Below are positions 1 to 7,951 of a stretch of DNA of 42,674 nucleotides, in pieces; positions within the stretch are counted from its first letter, which is position 1; every line of letters starts with the position of its first letter. Under the pieces are notes generated by a model. It did no database searches. It saw only the letters and a list, made by a program, of their open reading frames with translations, and had not been told where the DNA came from. This DNA is from a bacterium. GTDB lineage: Bacteria; Patescibacteriota; Dojkabacteria; JAKAPS01; JAJZLI01. A program made the position numbers and the translations under genes. The DNA is taken from positions 1 through 42,674 of the forward strand of contig JAJZIL010000008.1 in NCBI GenBank assembly GCA_021810605.1, read 5' to 3'.

Positions 1-278
1 TTGTTTTTAAGTGTATTATCTTTTCAGTTATATTTGCAGCTCTAATACAACAGCTAGAAGCTAATATAATAGGACCTCAGGTTATGAAAAAGGTTATTGG
101 AATTAATCCTTTAATTGTTATCATTGCAATATTTATAGGATCTACTCTAGATGGACTTTTAGGTGCTCTAATTGCAATACCTATAGTTACAGTTCTACAA
201 CTTATTATATATGACATAATTGAATATGATCTTTTAGAAAATAAAAAACAAAATGATAATACACTTAAAAACAATTAA
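1..278 (+). CDS. AI-2E family transporter, C-terminal part
   Basis: Open from the window edge (codons in frame from base 3) to a TAA stop, so only about 91 C-terminal residues are present. The visible part holds a conserved stretch of the AI-2E/UPF0118 permease family: QQLEANIIGPQVM, then an IGINPLIV segment and a glycine-rich hydrophobic helix ending in AIPIVTVLQ. Family members are polytopic membrane exporters or ion antiporters; the substrate here cannot be told. The last 26 bases overlap the start of the downstream phosphoglucose isomerase, so the two are probably co-transcribed. The N-terminus lies outside the window. Confidence 0.85.
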   Translation, partial: VFKCIIFSVIFAALIQQLEANIIGPQVMKKVIGINPLIVIIAIFIGSTLDGLLGALIAIPIVTVLQLIIYDIIEYDLLENKKQNDNTLKNN

Positions 279-1086
279 TGGAGTTAGAATACAATGTAGT
301 GAGACTGAAAATAAGTTACTTTCAGTAAATGATGATGTATCTATATATAAAATTATTGATAGAGAACTATCTCAAATGCGAAGTGTTATTTTAAATGATC
401 AATTAGTATACCCAAAACTATTCTATACTGAATATTTTCATCTCTATAAAAATGAGCACTCTAATATTTTCAAAGATGAAAATATTAGACATGATATTAC
501 TATAATGTCTGGGAATTTAGCAGGAATAGAATTTATGAAAACATATGGACACTATCATGAAATATTAGATGGATCTGAACATGCTGCACCTGAAATTATT
601 GAGATTTTACATGGGAATGCAATAATACTTCTTCAAAAACCTAAAACTATAGATCGTAATAAAGAAGATGTAAAAACAATAGCAGATATTCTAGATTTTG
701 GAAATATTTCAGAAGTATCTATGTTTAAACTTAAAATGGGAGATACATTTGTAATTCCACCTTATTATGGTCATACAATAATAAACCAGAAATCTAGTGC
801 ATTAGTATTTTCAAGTCTAATATCTGCAAAAGCTAAAACAATATATAAAGGTATTTTTGAATATAAAGGAGCTTCTTACTATATAATTAAAAAAAATGCT
901 AAACAAGTATTCGTTCAAAACCCTAATTATAAATATGTTCCTAAAATAAAAAAACAGAAAAAATGGGCATATAATAACATCATAGATAATAAAAAAGGAT
1001 CTAGCTATCTTAATTTTGTAAATAATCCTAAAAATTATACATGGATTAATAATCCAGATACTATAAATTGGGAGCAATTTGCATAA
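253..1086 (+). CDS. Cupin-type (archaeal-like) glucose-6-phosphate isomerase
   Basis: 277 aa. It interconverts glucose-6-phosphate and fructose-6-phosphate in the cytoplasm. This is the metal-dependent cupin PGI known from Pyrococcus and Archaeoglobus, not the usual SIS-fold Pgi. Visible motifs are TYGHYH (His100 and His102, metal ligands), then APEIIEILHG with the expected Glu, and GDTFVIPPYYGHTI with the third His: the two cupin motifs in order. About 70 extra C-terminal residues, rich in Lys, Asn and Trp, have no recognised role. The ATG at 253 lies inside the upstream permease gene; there is no good alternative start and no Shine-Dalgarno sequence. The same reaction type appears in the glycolytic cluster at 10198-12227. 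The family call is fairly firm; activity is inferred. Confidence 0.85.
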   Translation: MIIHLKTINGVRIQCSETENKLLSVNDDVSIYKIIDRELSQMRSVILNDQLVYPKLFYTEYFHLYKNEHSNIFKDENIRHDITIMSGNLAGIEFMKTYGHYHEILDGSEHAAPEIIEILHGNAIILLQKPKTIDRNKEDVKTIADILDFGNISEVSMFKLKMGDTFVIPPYYGHTIINQKSSALVFSSLISAKAKTIYKGIFEYKGASYYIIKKNAKQVFVQNPNYKYVPKIKKQKKWAYNNIIDNKKGSSYLNFVNNPKNYTWINNPDTINWEQFA

Positions 1087-1258
1087 ATGATCTGTATTTT
1101 ATCAAACCTATCCTTTAATTCTATTGTATAAAAAAGATATTACAATACTTCTATAATTTATATTCCAATTCCCAGAATACCATCTTATATATTCACCTTT
1201 AAGTATATATATGTATTACCTATTCTTATTATTTGATAATATAAAAAATCTATTTCAT

Positions 1259-3259
1259 CTACTCTGAAGATGATGGAATAGCTTCTCCAGATGTACTACC
1301 CAAGAACTTAGCATCCCCAAATGTATATACTGATCCATTTGTAGTTATTATATAGTATCCTAATCCATCTGAAGATAATAGAAATGATGCAGGAGTCATT
1401 ACTGAAGGATTAGATATATTAAACATTGATCCATAGAACTTAGCATCTCCAAATGTGTATACTGCTCCATCTGCAGTTACTATATAATATCCTAAACCAT
1501 CTAAACTTATACCAAAAGCTACTGTAGTTCTATTCATAATTGCTGATGAAGGTATATTATATAATGATCCATAAAATTTAGCATCTCCAAATGTATATAC
1601 TGCTCCATCTTTTGTTACTAAATAATATCCTAACCCATCTGGAGTTGAAACAAGTGCTACTACAGTTTTATTCATAATTGCTGATGAAGGTATATTATAT
1701 AATGATCCATAGAATTTAGCATCTCCAAATGTATATACTGCTCCATCTTTTGTTACTATATAATACCCTAACCCATCTGGAGTTGCTACTATAGAGACTG
1801 GTGTTTTTACTGGAATATTAGGTATATTATATAATGATCCATAAAATTTAGCATTTCCAAATGTATATACTCCTCCATCAGAAGTTAATATATAATATCC
1901 TGAATCATTTGGTGTTTGAGAATATCCAATTCCTATCTTGGATGGAACATTATTAGGAACGTTATACATATCCCCATAATTATTAGATCCAAAAGGATAT
2001 AAATTACCATTTAACCCCAAAATACTATATGCAGGATTAGAGTTAGAGTTAGAGTTAGAACTAGAGTTAGAATTAGAGTTAGAGTTAGAACTAGAATTAG
2101 AACTAGAGTTAGAATTAGAACTAGAGTTAGAATTAGAATTAGAGTTAGAACTAGAATTAGAGTTAGAACTAGAGTTAGAATTAGAACTAGAACTAGAACT
2201 AGAATTAGATACTGAAATTTGTGAAAAATACATATAATCTGACATACTACTACTTCCAGAAGAATAAATCAGACCTTCAATCTCATATATATACCCATTA
2301 TATTTAACTGTATCAGAGAACTCTAGATTAGAAGGTAAATTTCCTACTAGAGACCAACTACCTAATTCCCCCGAAGATAAAATAGGAGCACTATATATAT
2401 TGGATGTAGAATTATTCCCAGGTATTGCTCCTCCCATTTCATACACATAACCTTGGGACTCAATAGATGTAGCACCATATAAAGACAAGGGAAGGGATGT
2501 TGTTGAAGACCAACTACCTAATTCCCCTGAAGATAAAATAGGAGCATAATATACACTTGATGTACCATTCCCAGAAACTTCTCCTCCAATTTCATATATA
2601 TAACCATCATATGCAATTGAGGTTAAATTATCTGTAGCATTATTAAGAGATGTTGTTGGAGTCCAACTACCTAATGCCCCTGAAGATAAAATAGGGGCAT
2701 AATATACATTAGATGTAGGAACAGAGGTAGAATTCCCAGAAACTTCTCCTCCAATTTCATATACATAACCATTATATTCAACTGATGTTGCATAATCTGT
2801 AGCATTAATAAGAGATGTTGTTGGAGACCAACTACCTAATTCCCCTGAAGATAAAATAGGGGCATAATATACATTAGATGTAGGAACAGATGTAGAATTC
2901 CCAGAAATATTTCCTCCAATTTCATATACATAACCATTATACTCAATTGATGTTGCACCTTCTACAGACTCAGGAAGAGATGTTGTTGGAGACCAACTAC
3001 CTAATCCCCCCGAAGATAGAATAGGGGCATAGTATACATTGGGTGTAAAAGTACCTCTACCATTAAAAAAACTCCCACCAATTTCATAAACATAGCCATT
3101 ATATGCAATTGACGTTGAATATGTTATACCACCAGAAGGGATAGCATTACCAGTAATATTAAAATTGAAAGTAGTACCTGCATATAATATATGTGTAAAT
3201 ATAAAATTAAAAATTAATAAAAAAAGAGAAAAAAATACAAAATTCTTAAAAAACTTCAT
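1259..3259 (-). CDS. Exported protein with two sets of six propeller-like repeats joined by a Ser/Asn linker
   Basis: 666 aa. It begins with a signal peptide (MKFF..., hydrophobic core to about residue 26, probable cleavage near LYAG). Residues about 35-345 hold six kelch-like repeats built around NGYVYEIGG and YYAPILSSGELGSWSPTTSL. Residues about 350-408 are almost pure Ser and Asn. Residues about 410-660 hold six repeats of about 46 residues built around GLGYYIVTKDGAVYTFGDA and FYGSLYNIP, a type I associate mainly with exported actinobacterial proteins. The natural reading is two six-bladed beta-propellers on a flexible tether, secreted or at the surface. No C-terminal anchor is seen. The kelch half has almost no Lys or Arg. 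Function is unknown; adhesion or glycan binding is only a guess. Confidence 0.8.
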   Translation of the reverse strand: MKFFKNFVFFSLFLLIFNFIFTHILYAGTTFNFNITGNAIPSGGITYSTSIAYNGYVYEIGGSFFNGRGTFTPNVYYAPILSSGGLGSWSPTTSLPESVEGATSIEYNGYVYEIGGNISGNSTSVPTSNVYYAPILSSGELGSWSPTTSLINATDYATSVEYNGYVYEIGGEVSGNSTSVPTSNVYYAPILSSGALGSWTPTTSLNNATDNLTSIAYDGYIYEIGGEVSGNGTSSVYYAPILSSGELGSWSSTTSLPLSLYGATSIESQGYVYEMGGAIPGNNSTSNIYSAPILSSGELGSWSLVGNLPSNLEFSDTVKYNGYIYEIEGLIYSSGSSSMSDYMYFSQISVSNSSSSSSSNSNSSSNSNSSSNSNSNSNSSSNSNSSSNSSSNSNSNSNSSSNSNSNSNPAYSILGLNGNLYPFGSNNYGDMYNVPNNVPSKIGIGYSQTPNDSGYYILTSDGGVYTFGNAKFYGSLYNIPNIPVKTPVSIVATPDGLGYYIVTKDGAVYTFGDAKFYGSLYNIPSSAIMNKTVVALVSTPDGLGYYLVTKDGAVYTFGDAKFYGSLYNIPSSAIMNRTTVAFGISLDGLGYYIVTADGAVYTFGDAKFYGSMFNISNPSVMTPASFLLSSDGLGYYIITTNGSVYTFGDAKFLGSTSGEAIPSSSE
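1290..1990 (-). repeat. Tandem 138-bp coding repeats (C-terminal propeller)
   Basis: Six units of about 135-138 bp encode the GYYIVTxDGAVYTFGDAKFYGS repeat of the exoprotein at 1259-3259. Two copies are nearly identical at the DNA level: 1533-1620 and 1671-1758 match over 88 bp with one visible mismatch, exactly 138 bp apart. That points to recent internal duplication or gene conversion. Confidence 0.85.
2036..2209 (-). repeat. Hexanucleotide tandem repeat encoding the Ser/Asn linker
   Basis: About 170 bp of AGTTAG / AACTAG / AATTAG hexamers on the plus strand, read on the minus strand as Ser and Asn codons. The 6-bp unit keeps the reading frame, so slippage would change linker length without breaking the protein. 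It separates the two repeat regions of the exoprotein. Confidence 0.9.
2270..3140 (-). repeat. Tandem kelch-like coding repeats (N-terminal propeller)
   Basis: Six repeats, typically about 165 bp, each encode NGYVYEIGG followed by YYAPILSSG(E/A)LGSW. The sequence is highly similar between copies (for example around 2510-2600, 2650-2760 and 2820-2940). The repeats are coding, in one frame and without regular spacers. Confidence 0.75.
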
Positions 3260-3471
3260 TCTTTTATAATATAAAATTATTAATAATATAATAATATCTT
3301 ATAAAAAAAATTACAAAAAAGCTCTAGATTGTCATATATAAGAATATTTTATTAGATAAAAAAATGATATGATTATATAATTTTATTTTTTCAAGTATTG
3401 AGTATAAGAATTTTGTGTATTATTAAATCAAAGATATTTATAAAATATAATTTCAGATAAATTATATCAAT

Positions 3472-3555
3472 TGCCTGGGAAAGGACTTGAACCTTCATGC
3501 TAAAAAATAGCACTAGCTCCTAAGGCTAGCGTGTCTACCATTTCACCACCCAGGC
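3472..3555 (-). tRNA. tRNA-Leu (anticodon UAG)
   Basis: 84 nt class II tRNA. The acceptor stem GCCTGGG pairs with CCCAGGC, with discriminator A. The anticodon stem CTAGC/GCTAG encloses loop CTTAGGA, giving anticodon TAG (reads CUA and probably other CUN codons). A long variable arm and the T-arm GGTTCAAGTCC are present. The 3' CCA is not encoded. Confidence 0.95.
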
Positions 3556-3604
3556 TTAAAACTAGTCTATTATAACTAATTTACAGATTATCAACAAGTG
3601 AGAT

Positions 3605-4369
3605 TTATAATTGATATATATATGATTCAACTTCAGGAGCCCATCCAGGATTAGGAGGACAATAAATAGGTTGCATTTGGTAAGGAGACTCATTCCCATA
3701 TGATGAAGCTATACCTTGAGCAATTGACTGAATTGCATCTGGCCAAGATGAAAAAGCTGCAAAACCATTAAATCCATAAGCTGACCCTGTCCAACCCCAA
3801 GCATTATAAGATAGAGCTCCATTGTAAGATTGTGGGATTACTCTTCCAAACCCTGATTCTACACCAGATATTCCAACTAATGTTTTCCAACTTATTCCAT
3901 ACATATTAGCATATTTTATAAAATCTGCTGCATATGGAGCCATTGGAGAACCATGTTCAATAAGAAAATTTGTAAGTATTGAAACATTAGCATTTGAAGT
4001 TGAAGTTATACTACCTTCTATTTCAGAATTCTTTGATGGAATAACTGCAGCAAGAATTCTAGCTTTATCTATCTGAGGATTTATAAGTTTTACCCCAGCG
4101 ATTCTATCAAGATTAGATGTACTGTTATTAGTAATTGTACTTACATTCTCAGCCATTACTAATTTCTGAGAAAAAGTATTACTAGCAGCATTTGAAATTG
4201 TTGTAAGAGGTTTTTTAAATATAAAAAATGATACTACTACTGCTATAGTAAAAAGTGAAACAAAAAAATAAATAACACTCCTGTTCACACCTTTAAATTT
4301 TTTTGGACTGTTATTTTTAAGGTTTGAGGTATAAGACGAAAGTTTATCCGAATTATTTAAAAAGTTCAT
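3605..4369 (-). CDS. Membrane-anchored lysozyme-like (peptidoglycan hydrolase) protein
   Basis: 254 aa. A short cytoplasmic N-terminus (about 30 residues, basic) is followed by one membrane segment at about 31-51, a Ser/Asn-rich extracellular stretch, and a C-terminal domain (about 130-254) with a glucosaminidase/lysozyme-like pattern. WKTLVGISGVESGFGR (Glu171 is the likely catalytic acid) is followed by YNAWGW, a GFAAFSSWPDAIQ region and a Trp-Ala-Pro-Glu-Val-Glu-Ser-Tyr tail. Such domains cut the glycan strand and would act outside the membrane in wall remodelling. Cleavage specificity cannot be read. No Shine-Dalgarno sequence; the gene stands alone between tRNA-Leu and the tldE/tldD pair. 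Confidence 0.75.
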   Translation of the reverse strand: MNFLNNSDKLSSYTSNLKNNSPKKFKGVNRSVIYFFVSLFTIAVVVSFFIFKKPLTTISNAASNTFSQKLVMAENVSTITNNSTSNLDRIAGVKLINPQIDKARILAAVIPSKNSEIEGSITSTSNANVSILTNFLIEHGSPMAPYAADFIKYANMYGISWKTLVGISGVESGFGRVIPQSYNGALSYNAWGWTGSAYGFNGFAAFSSWPDAIQSIAQGIASSYGNESPYQMQPIYCPPNPGWAPEVESYIYQL

Positions 4370-4402
4370 ATATATATATATTATATAGTTTTTTCTAAAA
4401 AA

Positions 4403-5758
4403 TCAAATAGCTTCTGAAACCGAAGACAAATTAAAATCTTCAACTACACAATATGGACAAATAACAGATGAAAGAAAACTGTCCCCAAACTCTCTAGGAG
4501 TTGATAAATAGGACTTTGAGAAAGAGGTAATATTCTCCAAAACCTTTATGGGAGATTGATTAAATCTAAAATTATTAATACTATATACAAACCTACCTTT
4601 CTCTATTTTATATACCCCATCCCTAGTAAGTCCTGTAAGAAGTCCAGTTATAGGATCCACTGATCTTATATACCAAAGATTATTTATATAAATTGCATTA
4701 TCAATATCCTTAATAAAATCTAAATATTCTTTATCAGATCCTTCTAGTATTAGATTTGATACAGTAGGAAGATTATTTTTATATTTCATTTTCTGATCAT
4801 AATACCTTGTAGATATTAAACCTTTAACTACTCCATTTTCTATAATATTCTGCTTTGAAAGAGATTGTCCTATATCAAATATAGGATTTACTCCAGAGGT
4901 ATCAAAAATTAAAAATGGAATTGATTTTATATCCTTTATAAAAGGATCTGTATATAGATTAATATATTCTGGAAATACTTTTTTGCCTAATAGATCTTTG
5001 AAAGGAGATCTTTTCTCATCAGCATCCTTAGCTAAAAGAAAGAAGCTCATATACATAAGTAAATCTCCTAAAGCTGAAGGAGATAGAACTACTTTATATC
5101 TACCAGGATCTAAATCTTTCTTTATACTAGTATATTTATAATCTTTTAACAGTTGTGTATATATATTTTTCAATAAATCTATATTACTCACTGAAGATAT
5201 ATCTGATCTCCAAACTGATCGAGTTAATTTATCATTTTTAATATTCATTGAATAAGAAAATCTAGGAATAGTAGTTCTCTTCAATAAGTTAACTGAATTG
5301 ATAATTGATATATTTGATATCTCTCCTGTAATATATCCAAAGATTTTTATTCTTTTATCCTTATTGAATATCAAATGTAGATAATCTTCAATTTCACTTA
5401 CTTCTTTTTCAAAATTTAAAGAATTTTCAGTAGAATCATCATATTTTTCATCTTCTATAAGTGGAGTATATTCTTCATTCTCTTCTGCCTCTAAAGCTAT
5501 TGAATAAGATTTCTTAATACATTTTATAACAGATTCTTCTGATAAATCTGTTGTAGAGGATACTCCAACTTTTTTATCAAGAATACTTGTAATTTCAACA
5601 AAAGAATTAGATGATACTCTATTTGATATAATCTTACTATCAGAAAAGCGTATATTATACTCAGAATTATCATATAAAATAGCATAATACTGAGCATCTT
5701 TTTTATTATCTTCCAGAATTTTTTTTAATTTTTCAATATTCATTACATTAATTTTCAT
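4403..5758 (-). CDS. tldE: TldE/PmbA-like partner subunit of the TldD peptidase
   Basis: 451 aa. TldE forms a heterodimer with TldD, a metalloprotease that trims unfolded or modified peptides; TldE itself has no metal site, and none is seen here. Recognition rests on overall pattern and context: it directly follows and overlaps tldD by 11 bp, with a DGVYKIEKGR motif and a region near residues 370-400 typical of the family. Two starts are possible, at 5758 and five codons later at Met6; the first gives the ATG overlap and is kept. The C-terminus has two Cys (CPYC) not usual for TldE; their role is unknown. Confidence 0.8.
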   Translation of the reverse strand: MKINVMNIEKLKKILEDNKKDAQYYAILYDNSEYNIRFSDSKIISNRVSSNSFVEITSILDKKVGVSSTTDLSEESVIKCIKKSYSIALEAEENEEYTPLIEDEKYDDSTENSLNFEKEVSEIEDYLHLIFNKDKRIKIFGYITGEISNISIINSVNLLKRTTIPRFSYSMNIKNDKLTRSVWRSDISSVSNIDLLKNIYTQLLKDYKYTSIKKDLDPGRYKVVLSPSALGDLLMYMSFFLLAKDADEKRSPFKDLLGKKVFPEYINLYTDPFIKDIKSIPFLIFDTSGVNPIFDIGQSLSKQNIIENGVVKGLISTRYYDQKMKYKNNLPTVSNLILEGSDKEYLDFIKDIDNAIYINNLWYIRSVDPITGLLTGLTRDGVYKIEKGRFVYSINNFRFNQSPIKVLENITSFSKSYLSTPREFGDSFLSSVICPYCVVEDFNLSSVSEAI

Positions 5759-7208
5759 TTTTTGTATTTAATACTTTAATATTTTCAAATAAAGAAATTG
5801 GAGCTCCATGAGATACCGGAGCTACTTGTGATGGTTGTCCTTTTCCACAATTAAATGCACCTTCTAGAGAATAGGTACTTTTCCCCCCAATCTCAATACA
5901 ACTTTTCCAAAAATCTTGTGTATTTGATTGATAAGCAAGATCTTTAATCATTCCTATAATTTTACCTGATTTTACTTCATAAAAAATATTTCCTGTAAAT
6001 TGAAAATTATATCTTTGCATATCTATACTCCAACTTCCATCTCCTAGAATATATATACCATCATTCATAATATTCAGCATATCGCCAAGTTTAAGATCTT
6101 TAGATTCATTTGGTAAAAGTGATACATTAGGCATTCTCTGTAGAGGAAAGGATGAATATGAATCTGCAAAAGAGCATCCATTAGAGTGATTCATTCCAGA
6201 GATAGATGCAATTTCTCTATTTGTCTGAAGATTCTCTAATACTCCATTTTTTATAATATCAAACTGAGTTGTCTTAACTCCTTCATCATCATATTTTATA
6301 CTAGCCAAACCATTTTTTTGATTTCTATCTCCTACTATATTTACTTTATCAGATCCATACACTAAATCGCCCATTCCAGAAACTGTTGCAAAAGATGATC
6401 CTGCATAATTTGCTTCATAAAGAAGTACTCTATCCATTTCAGTTGAATGTCCAATTGATTCATGAATTGTTAGCCACAGATTAGATGGATCAATTAAGAG
6501 ATTATATTTTCCTTCTTTAACTGATTTGGCTTTTGATTTTTCATATATATTCTCTGCTGCTTTTGGAATTTCTTCTTGAAATGGATAATTTTTAAAGTAC
6601 TCATAACCTTCTCCGACAGGTCTAGTATTGAGTTTTAAAGTTGTAAGTTCAGGAATAGTTTTATATAACATAAAATGAGGATATATTCTTGTTCTTTCTT
6701 GATATATATCGGAACCAGATGAATTTAGATAAAGTTTCTTTTCAAATACTTGAACAAGTGATGCATCAGAGAAATCTATATTTTTATATTTTAATAAATC
6801 ATTTTGTATTGATTTTATATATTGTATTTTTTCAGAGATAGGAGTATCAAAAGGATTTATTATAACAGACTGAATATCTTCATCTTTATAAATATCTTCT
6901 GTTGTTAAAGTAACTCTACCTTTAGGAAGACCTACCACCATATTTACTGCCTTAGAGAAAGCCTCCAGAATTGAGACCTTTGTTATAATATTTGATGAAG
7001 AAAATCCCCAATTACCATTCAAAAGTACCCTCACTGAAAATCCTTTACTTTCAAGATTATATATATTTTCCAAATTTAGATTTTTAAAATATATATTCTC
7101 TATTAAATCTTCTTGAAATCTTATTTCACAAAAATCTATTTTTTTTAAATTACTGGATTCCAAAAGAGATTTTGCATAATTTCTATAAGTGAATTTATCA
7201 AAAGGCAT
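5748..7208 (-). CDS. tldD: TldD metallopeptidase
   Basis: 486 aa from the chosen start. It is the catalytic subunit of TldD/TldE, a cytoplasmic zinc protease. HESIGH at residues 249-254 is the family HExxxH metal site, followed by EMD. The conserved Cys is in NCGKGQPSQVAPVSHG near the C-terminus. The frame stays open to 7262, but that extension reads MSRVRAPSSA, the known spurious translation of a tRNA 3' half; it lies inside tRNA-Gly. The first ATG outside the tRNA is at 7208 (MPFDKFTY), so I start there. It is followed by tldE in the same operon. No Shine-Dalgarno sequence is seen. Confidence 0.9.
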   Translation of the reverse strand: MPFDKFTYRNYAKSLLESSNLKKIDFCEIRFQEDLIENIYFKNLNLENIYNLESKGFSVRVLLNGNWGFSSSNIITKVSILEAFSKAVNMVVGLPKGRVTLTTEDIYKDEDIQSVIINPFDTPISEKIQYIKSIQNDLLKYKNIDFSDASLVQVFEKKLYLNSSGSDIYQERTRIYPHFMLYKTIPELTTLKLNTRPVGEGYEYFKNYPFQEEIPKAAENIYEKSKAKSVKEGKYNLLIDPSNLWLTIHESIGHSTEMDRVLLYEANYAGSSFATVSGMGDLVYGSDKVNIVGDRNQKNGLASIKYDDEGVKTTQFDIIKNGVLENLQTNREIASISGMNHSNGCSFADSYSSFPLQRMPNVSLLPNESKDLKLGDMLNIMNDGIYILGDGSWSIDMQRYNFQFTGNIFYEVKSGKIIGMIKDLAYQSNTQDFWKSCIEIGGKSTYSLEGAFNCGKGQPSQVAPVSHGAPISLFENIKVLNTKNEN

Positions 7209-7232
7209 TTTATGTAGATAGATAAATAAATT

Positions 7233-7305
7233 AGCAGAAGACGGGGCTCGAACCCGCGACAACTAGTTTGGAAAACTAGTACTCTACCAACTGAGTTACT
7301 TCTGC
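7233..7305 (-). tRNA. tRNA-Gly (anticodon UCC)
   Basis: 73 nt. The acceptor stem GCAGAAG pairs fully with CTTCTGC, with discriminator U as usual for tRNA-Gly. The palindromic anticodon stem ACTAGT/ACTAGT encloses loop TTTCCAA, giving anticodon TCC (reads GGA, a common Gly codon in this window). The T-arm CGGGTTCGAGCCCCG is present. CCA is not encoded. It lies 24 bp upstream of tldD on the same strand. Confidence 0.95.
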
Positions 7306-7328
7306 AACAGTATCTATTATATCAAAAA

Positions 7329-7856
7329 TTAACTACAGTTAGAAGTTGAGAATTTATTATATAACTTTAAAGAATTAAGAATATAATCAAATATCTGCAT
7401 TTTATCTGCGCTTTGAGAAACTAGAACTATGTTAAAGTTTTTAGCATAAAAATTAACACTTTTTGAATTTATACTTTCAACCCCTGTATATCCATATAAT
7501 GTAATATTTCTACCCTTATCATTTATATTATTATTACAAGAAAGATATACATTAACAGTAACAGATGATCCATTTAGTCCAAATGAAGCTATTTCTGACT
7601 GAGTAAGTTGATTCACATCAATAGCTTTCCAACCTGATGGATACTTAAAGCTAAATGATTTTTGTGGGCCAAATGTGCCATTAAAATTAGAATATACTAT
7701 ATTAACTGAGTTATTTTGAGATATGATATTTTTACTGTATGTAGAAGTATTTTTACTTCCTACATTCTGCAATTCCTGAGCATATATAGTTGTAATATAA
7801 AGTACAGCTATTATTACAAGAGAAAATAAAATTACAAATAAGACTTTCGATTTCAT
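7329..7856 (-). CDS. Small exported or membrane-anchored protein of unknown function
   Basis: 175 aa. The N-terminal hydrophobic segment (about residues 4-26) ends in YAQE, which could be a signal peptidase site or a membrane anchor. The rest is a polar Ser/Asn-rich domain. A SFSFKYPSGWKAI segment near residues 67-80 resembles the beta-strand plus YPxGW motif found in many small exported bacterial proteins (PsbP-like or lipoprotein-like), but no family is assigned. Two Cys, in SCNNN and at the very C-terminus, could form a disulfide; a VKOR/DUF929 pair is nearby. No operon partner. Confidence 0.65.
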   Translation of the reverse strand: MKSKVLFVILFSLVIIAVLYITTIYAQELQNVGSKNTSTYSKNIISQNNSVNIVYSNFNGTFGPQKSFSFKYPSGWKAIDVNQLTQSEIASFGLNGSSVTVNVYLSCNNNINDKGRNITLYGYTGVESINSKSVNFYAKNFNIVLVSQSADKMQIFDYILNSLKLYNKFSTSNCS

Positions 7857-7894
7857 ATAAATATAATATATCTTTTTATATATTTGATCAAGTA

Positions 7895-7929
7895 TAAAAA
7901 AAGAGGGACTATAAAATAGTCCCCTCTTT
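7895..7929 (-). terminator. Rho-independent terminator of the LPQTA surface-protein gene
   Basis: Read on the minus strand, AAAGAGGGGACTA and TAGTCCCTCTTT form a GC-rich stem with a one-base bulge and a short AT loop, followed by a run of T. It sits 23 bp downstream of the stop of the gene at 7952-10087. A weaker T run on the other side could let it act in both directions. Confidence 0.85.
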
Positions 7930-7951
7930 AAAATATTTTATACTACTTTTA

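Noticed and set aside
1087-1258. Possible terminator between the convergent PGI and exoprotein genes
   Set aside because: No GC-rich stem with a T run is visible.
1290-2209. CRISPR-like or satellite repeats
   Set aside because: The repeats are in one open frame, with no unique spacers of equal length, and encode protein repeats and a Ser/Asn linker.
3260-3471. Largest gap between genes, searched for RNA genes or promoters
   Set aside because: Almost pure A/T with no stable hairpin or good promoter boxes; nothing supportable seen.
7209-7262. N-terminal extension of TldD (MSRVRAPSSA...)
   Set aside because: It is the reading of the 3' part of tRNA-Gly(UCC), a familiar artefact; the start at 7208 is used.
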